The notes beneath the pieces are model-generated. The model was not told where the DNA came from. It ran no database searches and saw only the letters and a program-made list of their open reading frames with translations. A program made the translations under genes and the position numbers. This document shows positions 30,599-40,135 of a DNA stretch of 64,000 nucleotides, in pieces; the first letter of the stretch is position 1, and the number at the start of each line of letters is the position of its first letter. Source of the DNA: Candidatus Synoicihabitans palmerolidicus (GTDB taxonomy: Bacteria > Verrucomicrobiota > Verrucomicrobiia > Opitutales > Opitutaceae); assembly GCA_020809425.1 (NCBI GenBank), contig JAGGDC010000001.1:744001-808000 (forward strand). The letters are read 5' to 3'.

Positions 30599-31080
30599 TT
30601 AGATGTGACAGGTGATCAGGGTTTCGAGCAGAGCGGGTAGATCGGTGATGAGTTGATGGAACAGGGGGCCGCCGGGGGTGCGATAGGAGCGATCAAGGAT
30701 TCACGTATGGGGATAGGGGACGTGGGCGGCGTGGGCACCGATGTCGAGTACGGGGAGGATGTCGCTTTTGATGGAGTTGCCGACCATGAGGAAATGGGCG
30801 GGGTCGACCTGGTATCGGGCCAGAAGACGGGCGTAGGTGGCGGGGATCTGTCCATCACTCAGTTCGATGGCGGTTTCGATGGCGGAGAGCGTGAAGCTTT
30901 TGATGCCGTAGTCGTAGCGAGCGAGGTTGCGACGTTCGGTGTTGTTGAGGGTATCGTCGACTTTGACGACGTCGTGGTAGTGCGAGAGTAACTCGCAGAG
31001 TTTACCGTGGGTGGCGACGAAGAGGGTTTCATTGTGCCAGAGTGTGTCGTCGGCGTCGAACCCTATGTGGTTTTGATCAT
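30599..31080 (-). pseudogene. HAD-family hydrolase, internally deleted and interrupted
   Basis: This is a haloacid-dehalogenase-type phosphatase. The nucleophile motif is GFDADDTLWHNETLF (DxDxT), and motif IV is HFLMVGNSIKSDILP with the acidic residues. Between SDGQIPA and TYARLLARY (~30835-30850) the cap end and motif III region found in relatives (~50-60 residues) is missing, in frame. A TGA at 30701-30703 falls on a conserved Trp before ILDR. The start at 31080 needs a two-base correction (MIKT-IGFDADD). Without the missing block and motif III the product is unlikely to be active. Confidence 0.75.
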
Positions 31081-31151
31081 CGGGACGGACGATTGGCGGC
31101 GACGGCGGAGGATGGAAGCGAAAAGACGGTGCCGATGGAAGACTGGCCCAA

Positions 31152-31186
31152 CCCCCCTCCGCGCCGGTGATAGGCGCGGGGGGGGG
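31152..31186. terminator. Very GC-rich hairpin between HPF and HAD genes
   Basis: CCCCCCTCCGCGCC and GGCGCGGGGGGGG pair around a 7-nt loop. It lies after the HPF stop (minus strand) and before the HAD start. It is probably a terminator or an mRNA stabiliser; there is no U-tract. Confidence 0.5.
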
Positions 31187-31208
31187 AAAGAGGGGTACCC
31201 GAGGCGAC

Positions 31209-31595
31209 TTAGTCGACCTTGGGGATTTGGGCGTCCAGTTCGACGGCGCGGGGGTGTTTGCGCTTGTTGAGGCGGTCGGTCGCTCGTTTGCGCAACTGGC
31301 GGTCGAGGTCGTGGACAACCTTGTCGATGGCGGCGTAATCCTCGTCGCCGTTGTCGGAGGCGTTGAGGTCGGGCCCTTGGATTTCGATGTGCCCTTTGGC
31401 CGTAAATTGATCGTGGTGGGACTTGGTGGCGTGGTATTCGATGTCGAAGCGTACTCGGTCGATGCGGGGCTCATGACGGAGGAGCTTAGTGACCTTTTCG
31501 CGGACATGCTGTTTGATGGAGTCGGTCAGATCGAGGTGGATGCCACTTACGATGAGTTTCTCGTCGAGAACTTCGGGGGAATTTTCTTGGATCAT
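31209..31595 (-). CDS. hpf: Ribosome hibernation-promoting factor (HPF/YfiA family)
   Basis: This is an intact 128-residue protein of the HPF/RaiA family. The family binds between ribosomal subunits in stationary phase and dimerises or inactivates ribosomes. Visible features are the beta strand KLIVSGIHLDLTDSIKQHV, the conserved basic and acidic pattern RVRFDIEYHATK, and GHIEIQGPDLNASDNGDEDYAAIDKV with the helix DLDRQLRKR. The short length indicates the short form without the C-terminal dimerisation domain, although the Lys/Arg-rich tail is longer than in E. coli RaiA. It is probably cytoplasmic, with expression rising at low growth rate. Confidence 0.92.
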   Translation of the reverse strand: MIQENSPEVLDEKLIVSGIHLDLTDSIKQHVREKVTKLLRHEPRIDRVRFDIEYHATKSHHDQFTAKGHIEIQGPDLNASDNGDEDYAAIDKVVHDLDRQLRKRATDRLNKRKHPRAVELDAQIPKVD

Positions 31596-31917
31596 GGATG
31601 AAGGGTTAATTACGAGGCTAGAATCACTCTACGGGATGGGGGCTGAGGTGCAACGGAAACGTCACAATTGTGAGGTGACATTAGGGAAAGATGACAGGGG
31701 GGCAGGAAGAATGAATAGGGTATGAGGGGGGATTTGGGTTAGGGTGCGTCTGGGAAATAAATCCGGCCACCGCTAACGCTCAAATGAGGGCGTGAGAAAG
31801 GACACTGGGCCTGCGTTGCCCTCGGCGGCACGGGCCGCTGGCCCGCCTCCACCTCGGTCGTCTGGGCCGAACACCTTTTCTCCTTCCCGCTGGCCCGGTC
31901 TATTTCCCTGACACTCC
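31596..31917. other. Intergenic stretch with one hairpin
   Basis: The only structure seen is CGGGCC-GCT-GGCCCG at 31831-31845, embedded in GGCACGGGCCGCTGGCCCGC. Its style resembles the repetitive hairpin at 55579-55602. No gene or promoter was recognised. Confidence 0.4.
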
Positions 31918-33770
31918 TTAGCGTTTCTTTTTGAGGGCGGCGGCGAACCAATCGCCGCCGAGGGAGGCTTTGCTGTCGCGTTGGGGAGGGCGGTTGCCAG
32001 AGGGGGGAGTCGCGGCGAGGGCTGCGATTGCCGCCGGATTTAGCGCCGAGCTCGGGTTGTCTGCGCATCGACAGGGAGATGCGATTGCGGGGAAGATCGA
32101 TGTCGGTGACTGAGACTTTTTGGCCAGGTTTGACGTGTTCGGAGGGGTTTTTGACGAAGGTGTCGGTGAGTTGGCTGACGTGTACGAGGCCGTCTTGATG
32201 GACCCCAACGTCGACGCCATTGACGGAGCTGACCACAGTGTCGTCGAGGGAGCGTTTGAGGGCAGGTTGATCGACGTCGTGTTGGTATTGGCCGACCCCG
32301 ATGGATTTGGGGTCGAGTTTCACGAGCTCAGCAAGCGGGTCCATGAGGCGCCGGCCGATGGATACGGCGCCGCGGACCGTGATGTCGTGCTCCGGGAATT
32401 CCTCGCGGGCGACTTCGGAGGCGGAGTAGATGGAAGCGCCGGATTCGTTGACGAGGACGACGGGGATGGACGGCGGAAGTTTCAGGCCGCGGATGAAGGT
32501 TTCGGTTTCGCGGCCGGCAGTGCCATTGCCGATGGCAATGGCTTCGACTTTAAAGAAATCGATGAAGCCACGGACTTTTTCCTCGGCTTCGACGGCGTGG
32601 CGGTCGGGGAAGATGACGTCGTGGTGCAGGAATTTACCCTGGCTGTCGAGGAGAACGGTTTTGCACCCGGTGCGGAAACCTGGGTCGACGGCCATGACGG
32701 CTTTTGGGCCCAGCGGGGAGGAACGGAGAAGCTCGCGAAGATTGTCGGTAAAGACTTTGATGGCGTCGGCATCGGCGCGTTTTTTGGCGTCGAGGCGGAA
32801 TTCAGTCTCCATGGCCGGGAAGAGCAGACGTTTGGCGGCGTCCTGGGCGGCGAGGCGAACCTGTTGGGTGGCGGGAGTGGCACCCCCGGTGACGAAAAGT
32901 CGGTCGAGTTCGGCGAAAGCGAGTTCCTCGTCGGGCAGTTGGACGCGCATCATGAGGAAGCCCTCTTTCTCGCCGCGGCGCATGGCGAGCACGCGGTGGG
33001 AAGGGGATTTGGCGAGGGATTCAGACCCCTCGAAGTAGTCTTTGAATTTGGCGCCCTCGTTTTCTTTGCCGTAGAGCACCTTGGATGAAACGGGGGCCTG
33101 TTCTTGGTAGATGCGGCGGAGTTTGGCGCGGGCGTTGGCATCGTCGCTGATACGTTCGGCGAGAATATCACGGGTACCGGACAGCACATCTTTGACGGGC
33201 TCGAGAGTGTTGGTTTTGGTCTCGTGGGTAACTGATGCACCGACAAATGGACTGGCGGCGGCGATGGGGTCGAAGGCTGGATCCTGGGCCCAGAGTGATG
33301 CGGCGAGGGGCTCGAGTCCGAGCTCCTTGGCGATGGTGGCACGGGTGCGTTTTTTAGGCCGGAAGGGGAGGTAAATGTCTTCGAGTTGAGTAAGAGACGT
33401 GGCGGCGAGAAGCGCTTTTTCGAGCTCGGGAGTCAGTAAGCCGCGATCCTTGAGGCCGGAGAGGATGGAGGCGCGGCCGGTCATCAAGGGAGCGCAGTGC
33501 TTCGAGGCGGTCGCGGATGGTGATGACGACTTCGTCGAGGGAGCCGGTGACCTCTTTGCGGTAGCGAGCGATGAAGGGAACCGTAGCGCCTTCGGCGAGC
33601 AGCTGTGCGGTGGAGGCGATTTGGGCGACGGGCAAGTTGAGCTCGTCGGCGAGTTGGAGGACGTGGTCGGGAGAAGAGGAAGTCGGGAGGTAGGGAGGTG
33701 GGAGGTGGGAGGTGGGAGGTGGGAGGTGGGAGGTGGGACATACGTTCGAGTAAAAGGCCGCCAAGTCCAT
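31918..33770 (-). pseudogene. tex: Tex-family RNA-binding transcription accessory protein, frameshifted and lacking the HhH region
   Basis: Tex is a large nucleic-acid-binding protein. Present are the N-terminal region (LAEGATVPFIARYRKEVTGS), KRTRATIAKELGLEPLA, the YqgF-like core (AVDPGFRTGCKTVLLDSQGK, IAIGNGTAGRETE), SIGVGQYQHDV, and a C-terminal S1 fragment (GVHQDGLVHVSQL, RISLSMRR). Between SSVNGVDV and GVHQDG (~32200-32220) the helix-hairpin-helix domain and start of S1, ~120-150 residues in relatives, is absent. The frame breaks near 33485 and 32060 (C-terminus continues to GGDWFAAALKKKR). A heptanucleotide repeat lies at the 5' end. The start at 33770 is uncertain. Confidence 0.82.
33693..33738. 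repeat. Heptanucleotide tandem repeat, six perfect copies
   Basis: Six perfect copies of GGGAGGT plus a partial seventh and one imperfect copy on the left. It lies between the likely tex start (33770) and the conserved tex N-terminus, within the open frame. A 7-bp unit changes the frame with copy number. Confidence 0.8.
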
Positions 33771-33865
33771 CTGCGGACGGGGCTGTCGCAAGGGTAAATA
33801 CCATCGATCTTTCAGGGGGAAATGGAGATCGTTAAGTGGTTCGTATGTGAGGGGATGGGATGGAG

Positions 33866-33884
33866 TTTAACCACATTGGTTAAA
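33866..33884. promoter_or_regulatory. Dyad upstream of thymidine phosphorylase gene
   Basis: TTTAACC-ACATT-GGTTAAA is a perfect inverted repeat in an AT-rich patch about 95 bp before the deoA start, with a second GGTTA 7 bp further on. It is a candidate operator for either divergent gene. Confidence 0.35.
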
Positions 33885-33976
33885 AACTGGTTATGGGGAG
33901 GGGCGGTTTGAGGGGCGAAAACTCGGGGGTGGGGGATGGCAAGTGATTTGAGGGGGGAGATATTCCTCGAAATTGG

Positions 33977-35339
33977 GTGAGGATCGGGCAGGTCGGGGGG
34001 GGCATTTTTCCTCAGCATGTGATTGCGCGTAAGCGCGACGGCCGAGTCTTGTCCGAGTCCGAGATCCAAGCGTTTGTGCAGGGAGCGACCGACGGGTCGT
34101 GGGCGGACTATCAGTTGACGGCGATGTTGATGGAGATTTTTCTAAATGGGATGATCCCGGAGGAGACGGCGACGTATACCCGGGCGATGATGAATTCGGG
34201 CGTGGTGGCGGATTTGTCGGGGGTGCCGGGGATCAAGGTCGACAAGCACTCGACCGGGGGCGTGGGGGACAAAGTGCCGTTGCCTTTGGCGGCGATGGTC
34301 GCGGCGTGTGGAGTACCGGTGCCAATGATCAGTGGGCGAGGTTTGGGGCACAGCGGGGGGGACTTTGGACAAGTTGGAATCCATCCCGGGATTCAACGTG
34401 AGTTTGTCCTTGGAGGAGTATGGTGCGCAGGTGGGAAGGCTGGGATGCGCGCTGATCGGGCAGACGAGTGATTTGGCGCCGGCGGACAAGAAATTGTATG
34501 CGTTGTGGGATGTGACGACGACGGTGGAGTGTGTGCCACTGATTTGCGGGTCGATCATGTGCAAGAAATTGGCCGAGGGGCTCGATGCCCTGGTGCTGGA
34601 CGTGAAATTTGGGCGGGCGGCGTTTATGAAGGAGCTGGCCGACGCGCGGGCGTTGGCGGAAGCGATGGTGGAGATTGGGCAGACGAGGGGAAAGGGCGTG
34701 AGGGCTCTAATCACCGCGATGGATCAGCCGCTGGGCCGGGCCGTGGGCAATGCGGTTGAAGTGGCCGAATCGATCGCGTGTCTGCGTGGCGCGGGACCGG
34801 ATGATTTGATGGAAGTCACGACTGCGCTTGGCGTGGAAATGTTGCTCCTGGGAGGAGTGGCGGGAGATGATCAGTCTGCTCGAGATCGGTTGGCGGGGGT
34901 GATTGCGGATGGTTCAGCGCTTCGCAAATTTCAGCAGATCGTCGAGGCGCAGGGCGGTGATCCACGGGTGTGTGATGCGCCGGACGAGGTGTTGCCGCGC
35001 GCGAAGCAGGCGGTGCCACTGGTGGCCGAGCGGGTGGGTATCGTGCAAGACGTCGACGGCATGGCGGTCGCGTTGGCGGCGTTGCGTCTGGGGGCTGGAC
35101 GCGCGAAAGCGGAGGATTTAGTGGATCCGGCGGTAGGGATCACCGCGTTGGTAAAAGTCGGGGAAGTCGTGGCCAAGGGCGAACCGCTTTGTATTGTGCA
35201 CGCCAACGACGATGAAGCTTGGGCCGAAGCCGAAGTGAGGTTGCGGGATGGTATTCGGGTCGGAGATTCTCCTGTCACGCCACTGCCGTTATTGCCGATC
35301 GGATCGGGTGAAGCGGAGTTGAGGGACGCGGGCGTTTAA
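33977..35339 (+). pseudogene. deoA: Thymidine phosphorylase (pyrimidine-nucleoside phosphorylase type), frameshifted
   Basis: This ~440-residue enzyme reversibly phosphorolyses thymidine or uridine in nucleoside salvage. Family signatures: PQHVIARKRDGRVLSESEI at the N-terminus, KVDKHSTGGVGDKVPLPLAA (family has VSLPLA; the Ser is Pro here), SGRGLGHSGG then LDKLESIPG, LWDVTTTVECVPLICGSIM, and GVGDxVL-type phosphate site residues. The single frame break is near 34360, in a GGGGGG run. Both parts are otherwise full length. The start at a GTG (33977) is a guess: no better initiation codon with a ribosome-binding site was seen. Confidence 0.85.
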
Positions 35340-35721
35340 GTTGGCCGCTTGTTGGCGTCACCAGTTTTTTCGCGCGGCGCAGTCCGGGCATGACGGAAGC
35401 GGTTGAACGTTATGGCGGCGATCAAGGGGATCGCGCGGGCGGTGCTTTATGGAGGGGCGGTCGTCGCTGGATCGCCGGACGCTGCAGAGTGGGAAACGTA
35501 TCCTGAGCACACTTGAGGCGCGGGCGTGGCTGTGAATTGGGCGGAGCTCGAGTCGCTTGACCGTCGCTTCTTCGAGGTGCTGACCAACCGGTGGAAATTT
35601 GAACTCGTTTATCGACCCATGAGTCGATCGCCCGGAGGTTGGCGTCATTTGGGCTGAACTGGAGAGATGGCAACGCCGCACCCTGACCTGACTGGAATCA
35701 GGAAGGGGGGGCGATCTCGGG
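35340..35721. other. Gap without recognisable gene
   Basis: This is the space between deoA and the end of the ABC-F gene. Short frames exist on both strands but none look conserved. No hairpin with a T-tract, no repeat and no RNA gene was recognised. Confidence 0.4.
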
Positions 35722-37587
35722 TTAAGCGCTCTCGCTCGCCAGTAATTTTTCGGCGGCTTTTTCCCAAGTGGTGTTGGCGGTGGCGAATTGAGCGGTGATG
35801 GCGGACAATTCGCGGTTGAGGTGCTGGGCTTTGCCGGCTTCCTCGTAGGTCCCGAGGTCTTCGAGTTCGGCCGTGAGTTCGGCCTGTTTCGATTCGAGGT
35901 CGACGACACGTTGTTCGAGTTTGCTTACCTCGGTGCGTAGGTCGCGGATTTCCTTTTGGCGCTGCTTGCCGTCGTTGGCCTTGGCTTTGTCCTTTTGGAC
36001 GGTGGCTTGTGTCGGGCGAGCGTTGGTGAAGCCGGCGGTGAGAGCCTCGCGTTCGCCGGTGGCTTGGGACTTCTCGAGGTAGTAGTCGTAGTTGCCGGCG
36101 TAGCGGGTGAGACGTCCACTATGGACGTGCAGCACATTTTCAGCGAGCTGCTTGATGAAGTAAACGTCGTGACTGATGAAGATGAAAGTGCCCGGATAGC
36201 TTTTGAGCGCGGAGATGAGTGCGTCGATGGACGGGATGTCCAAGTGGGTCGTCGGCTCGTCCATGAGCAGCAGGTTGGGCGGATCGACGAGCAGGCGGGC
36301 GAGGGCGAGCCGGGACTTTTCACCGCCCGAGAGCACGGAGGTTTTTTTAAAGACGTCGTCTTTGCGGAACAGGAAGGCGCTGAGGATGGCGCGGGCCTGC
36401 TGTTCGGTGAGGTCGTTCTCGGCGGTGCGCAGTTTCATGACGTTTTCCATCACGGTGGCGTTGAGGTCGAGGTTGTCGCCGCGGTTTTGGGCGAAGTAGC
36501 CGGGAATGACGTTGGAGCCCCGTTCACGGGAGCCGGCTCGGATGGGAATGACGTCGGCGAGGATTTTGAGCAGGGTGGATTTACCGGCACCGTTGGGGCC
36601 GACGAGCACGATTTTTTCGCCCCGTTCGGCGGTGAAGTTGAGATCCTGATACACGACGTGGTCGCCGTAGGCCTGTTCGACGTGTTCGAGATCGATGACT
36701 TTGAGGCCGGAGTGCGGAGGTTGGGGGAAGCGGAAATTGATCCGTTTGAGTTCCAGTTCCGGGGACTCGACGGCCTCTTCTTTGAGGCGGGCGATGTGTT
36801 TTTCCTTGGATTTGGCGCGCGTGGCCATGGAGGCTTTGGCACCGAAGCGGTCGACGAATTTCTGTTGATGGGCGATTTCGCGCTGTTGGCTCTTGAAGAG
36901 CGCCATCATTTGTTCGTGACGGGCGTCTTTTTGGGAGAGGTAGTCGTCGTAGTTGCCGGTGTATTTGTGGAGCGTGGCGCCGCGGAGCTCGAGAATGCCG
37001 TTGCACAGGACATTGAGGAAGGCACGATCGTGGGAGACGACCAGCAGACCGCCGGGGTAGCGGGTAAGGTAATCCTGGAACCAGAGCAGGGCTTCGAGAT
37101 CGAGATGATTGGTCGGTTCGTCGAGCAGAAGTAGAGCCGGTTCAGAGACGAGAAGGCGGGCGAGGTGGGCGCGCATGACCCAGCCGGCGGAGAAGGATTT
37201 GGCGGGCAAACTCATGTCTGCGTCCTTGAAGCCGAGGCCGGAGAGGATCTTGCGGGCGCGGGGTTCGAGGGTCCAATCGATGTCGTAGTCGTCATCGTCG
37301 TCGCCATCGAAATCGATCTTGGCGCCATCGGTGGCGATGCCGATCACGGTCTCATCCCCGACGGGAGCACTTTCCTGCGGCAGGAAGCCGAAGTCGGCGC
37401 CGCGTTCCCATTCGATGATCCCTTCGTCGGAGAATTCCTGACCGAGGATCAGGTTGAAGAGAGTGGATTTGCCGGCGCCGTTGGGACCGACCAGGCCGAA
37501 GCGGTCGGTGCGCGCGACGAAAATGGACACATTCGAGAAGAGTTCTCGGGTGCCGTAGGATTTAGCGACGTCGGCGATGGTGAGCAT
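35722..37587 (-). CDS. ABC-F family ATP-binding protein
   Basis: This is an intact 621-residue soluble protein with two ABC ATPase domains and no membrane part. ABC-F proteins act on ribosomes (translation factors or antibiotic-resistance protection). Domain 1 has GPNGAGKSTLFNLILG (Walker A) and LLLLDEPTNHLDLEALLW (Walker B). Domain 2 has GPNGAGKSTLLKILAD and LLLMDEPTTHLDIPSID. Signature sequences are FSAGWVMRAHLARLL (the first Gly is Ala) and SVLSGGEKSRLALARLL. A linker with KARDxKxxHIARLKEE separates them, and the C-terminal coiled coil (from KQRQKEIRDLRTEVSKLEQR) fits the family. The odd FDGDDDDDYDID acidic loop lies near residue 95. Confidence 0.92.
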   Translation of the reverse strand: MLTIADVAKSYGTRELFSNVSIFVARTDRFGLVGPNGAGKSTLFNLILGQEFSDEGIIEWERGADFGFLPQESAPVGDETVIGIATDGAKIDFDGDDDDDYDIDWTLEPRARKILSGLGFKDADMSLPAKSFSAGWVMRAHLARLLVSEPALLLLDEPTNHLDLEALLWFQDYLTRYPGGLLVVSHDRAFLNVLCNGILELRGATLHKYTGNYDDYLSQKDARHEQMMALFKSQQREIAHQQKFVDRFGAKASMATRAKSKEKHIARLKEEAVESPELELKRINFRFPQPPHSGLKVIDLEHVEQAYGDHVVYQDLNFTAERGEKIVLVGPNGAGKSTLLKILADVIPIRAGSRERGSNVIPGYFAQNRGDNLDLNATVMENVMKLRTAENDLTEQQARAILSAFLFRKDDVFKKTSVLSGGEKSRLALARLLVDPPNLLLMDEPTTHLDIPSIDALISALKSYPGTFIFISHDVYFIKQLAENVLHVHSGRLTRYAGNYDYYLEKSQATGEREALTAGFTNARPTQATVQKDKAKANDGKQRQKEIRDLRTEVSKLEQRVVDLESKQAELTAELEDLGTYEEAGKAQHLNRELSAITAQFATANTTWEKAAEKLLASESA

Positions 37588-37759
37588 GGGAACCGCGCAG
37601 GCAAAGGCTTGAGGGGGGGGGCGTCAAACCTGAGTGGAGGGGATAGCGACGATTCTCGCGGTAGCGTTGGCGGCTTGCCTCGAGAGCGAGCGGGATTATC
37701 GGTGCGACAAGGGACGGCCGGTTTCAGGAAGTGAATTCGGTGCCCCGGGAATTTTTATC

Positions 37760-37975
37760 ATGAAGACACTCAATGAAATGAAGGAGGCGATTGTGCTGTT
37801 AGTTGGTGCGGCTGAGGCGCGTAAGTTGGTGTTGGAGGCTTATAATGCCGAGGTTTTGGCAAACCGCCTCGGCCGATTGGAAGTACGGGAAGGACATCAA
37901 TTGGCCAAGCCGAAGGGAAATCTATTGGAAAAAGCCGTGGTGAGAGTTTATGAGGTGGTGACCTTTTTGGATTGA
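37760..37975 (+). CDS. Small hypothetical protein
   Basis: This is a 71-residue, largely helical, charged protein (MKTLNEMKEAIVLLVGAAE, then RKLVLEAYNAEVLANRL). It is more AT-rich than its neighbours, with no family I recognise. The ATG at 37760 is preferred over an upstream start because the residues before it are not protein-like. It lies 80 bp before the left end of the ISAs1-type element and may have arrived with it. Confidence 0.4.
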   Translation: MKTLNEMKEAIVLLVGAAEARKLVLEAYNAEVLANRLGRLEVREGHQLAKPKGNLLEKAVVRVYEVVTFLD

Positions 37976-38054
37976 ACTTAAATTCCAAAGTTGGATGTTA
38001 CAGAAGGGCGCTAATTTGGAATGAGTTACGGTCCGTTGAAGGCATCGATTCGTG

Positions 38055-40007
38055 CACCTGGCAGGCAGGGCTATTTCAAGAAAGGTTATTGAAAGCGATT
38101 TTGAGGGGCTTGGTTGCGAAGCTAACCGCGTTGTAGGCGTTGGCGCATAGCCTCTTTGGGACGCATGGCAGCGACTCTTTGAGTCTGCCAAGCACGGTGA
38201 TCACCAGGGATCTAATCGGTGCGAGCAGCGAGATCGTTGGCCATTTACGGGCGTAGCATCGGTCTTCACCCATGGAAGCGTCTTTGCGGTAGTGAAGAGC
38301 GTTCTCGATCTTCCAATGTCCTGTGGCCTGAGCGAGTAGCTTGGCCGAATCGGCTTGGGTGCAATCTTGGCTGGTCACGAAAACGATGCATTGGATTTGT
38401 TTTTTACCTGTCGTGAAGTTCTCGCGCTCTCGGGTGATCCGGCCGGCCTGCGCCGCGAAGGGCCAGGTCAGGTCGGTCGGTCGGGCTGGCGTCGATCGCT
38501 TCGATGCTGCGGCGCTCGGTCCTGCCATGGCCCTTTTCCAGGGTGAAGATCTTCCTGACCTCGCTGGCATCCATCCTTTTGACGATGGCCTTGCGCAGCG
38601 CCGGGCGGTTGCCCTTCACGCTCATCAGATAATCGGCTCCGTTCTCCTGCACGATGCTGTGGGCTAGCGTCCTGCGGCAGGGTAGGGCATCAACGGTTAC
38701 GAGTGTTCCATCGATCGGACCGATCTTGCCGAGCAGATCGACGACGGCCTGCGGCTCGTGGTTCTTTCCCCTGACGCAAAGGCTGCTGAAAAAAATAAAA
38801 TCCCTTAGGCTATGGCTGATCGCCGAGACGCTCAAAGCCTCAGGATTGGCGGGTGTCGCCCTGATCACCGTGCCGTCGATGGCGATGGCCTGCGGGGCGT
38901 CGTGCTGATGCTGTCGGAGCCATGTTTCCACGACTTTATCGAAGGCCTCTGGCTGCGCAGCGCAAATGGCTCGCCATAGTGTCGTATGGGAGGGGGCGAC
39001 GAGCTTGCCGGTGCCGGGGGCACGCCAGAAGCCGAAGCTGCGGCACTGCCTTTGATTCAACGCAGCGGCGAAGGCGGCGCACTGCTCCAGCGAGCGGTAC
39101 CCCGCGAAGTATCCGCAAACGACCACGCCGAGCAAACCGGAGAGGCGATATCGGCGCCCCTTGTGCTCGCGCCGGTCCTCGAGCAACCTAAAGGCTTCCA
39201 TTAGCGAGCCGATCGCCTTACCTTCGGCAAGGCGCGGATACCGCTTTTGCTGCTGCTGGCAGTAGCCATGGTAGGGCTCGAGTAGCTCCTCGCGGCACAG
39301 CCGCTCCGTGAAGTCCTGCCGCAGTGGATACCTCAGAATCGTCTTGGGCTTGCCGTGATGCTGGTAAAAATCTGCCGCTTGGCGGGCGAACCCCTGGCTC
39401 GAACCTACCACCGTCTAGTTGGCGGCCTTATAGCAAGTGCCCTCGAAAAACTCCGGATCCACGAAGGTCTCGACTGCGACAGGTTCCGAGCCAAAAGCAC
39501 CACGCCAGTCTTCGGGCAGGCGTCTGAGCGCCAGCGAGAGGCTTTGGGACGCCAGATTTGGCATGGAGCGCGACGACCCAACAATCAGCAAGCAGCTGTT
39601 GGCAACGAGCAGTTCGAGGCGCTGCCTGCGCTGCCATGCTTCCTAGCCAATGCAGCTGTCGCGTGCCTTTTTTAGATGGTAGGCTGCGGAGCTGAACGAG
39701 AGCAGTGCCGCCTACTTCCCTGCCACTTCCACCACGTAGCGCAGCGCTTTTCCCGCCACGTTCGAACTGCGCAAATAATGGTGAGTGCGGATCAGGTCGT
39801 TCCATCGCTCTATCTCTGCTTGATCGTCGAGCAACCGGATTGTGGCATTATCCAGCAGGTATCTCTGACGGCGGTTTGGACGGGTCGTTTTCTCAAACAT
39901 TTGCCGACTCTGGGCGGACATGCCGGGAAAAGTTCATTGTAAATTGCATATAATATTATCTACCTATAACTTACATTTTATTATGAAATAGCCCTGCCAG
40001 CCAGGTG
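38055..40007. mobile_element. ISAs1-type insertion sequence with DUF4338 fusion, 1953 bp
   Basis: Terminal inverted repeats match at 23 of 24 positions: left CACCTGGCAGGCAGGGCTAT continuing TTCA (38055-38078), right end the same in reverse at 39984-40007. One transposase gene fills it; its stop codon lies in the left repeat. No target duplication is obvious in the flanks. Confidence 0.85.
38076..39921 (-). pseudogene. DUF4338 (DruA-like) domain fused to ISAs1-family transposase, interrupted
   Basis: The ~615-codon product has two parts. The N-terminal ~200 residues belong to DUF4338, the domain of the Druantia protein DruA: NDLIRTHHYL, GKALRYVVEVAGK, SLALRRLPEDW, AVETFVDPEFFEGTCYKAAN. An ISAs1-type DDE transposase follows: SLMEAFRLLEDRREHKGRRY, DGTVIRA, VTVDALPCRR, then after a frame break near 38440 GHWKIENALHYRKDASMGED. 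Three TAG codons in the DUF4338 part (39712-39714, 39643-39645, 39415-39417) are in one frame, each where family members have Trp. The fusion is a known architecture; here it is inside its own inverted repeats. Confidence 0.82.
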
Positions 40008-40135
40008 AGGCGGTGTGTGCACGGTTGAAACTCATTAATCGACTGGATAACATAACTTTGTAACATACGTGTTCCTATGTGAACTACGTTTTCCAGATTG
40101 AACGGAGGGCGGCGTGGCCGGAAGTGCATGCCAGC

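Noticed and set aside
31739-31917. Extension of Tex to 31739
   Set aside because: That frame is reached only by ignoring the frameshift; the conserved Tex-like end (GGDWFAAALKKKR) is in the other frame and stops at 31918.
33693-33738. CRISPR array
   Set aside because: The unit is 7 bp with no spacers. No other repeat-spacer pattern was seen in the window.
35340-35721. RNA gene or riboswitch after deoA
   Set aside because: No cloverleaf, consensus or strong hairpin was recognised.
38055-40007. A Druantia anti-phage system
   Set aside because: Only the DUF4338 domain is present, fused to a transposase inside inverted repeats; no DruB-E-like or helicase genes are nearby.
40050-40095. Fifth copy of the palindromic repeat (TTTGTAACATACGTG...)
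   Set aside because: Only the left arm matches partly; there is no symmetric right arm.
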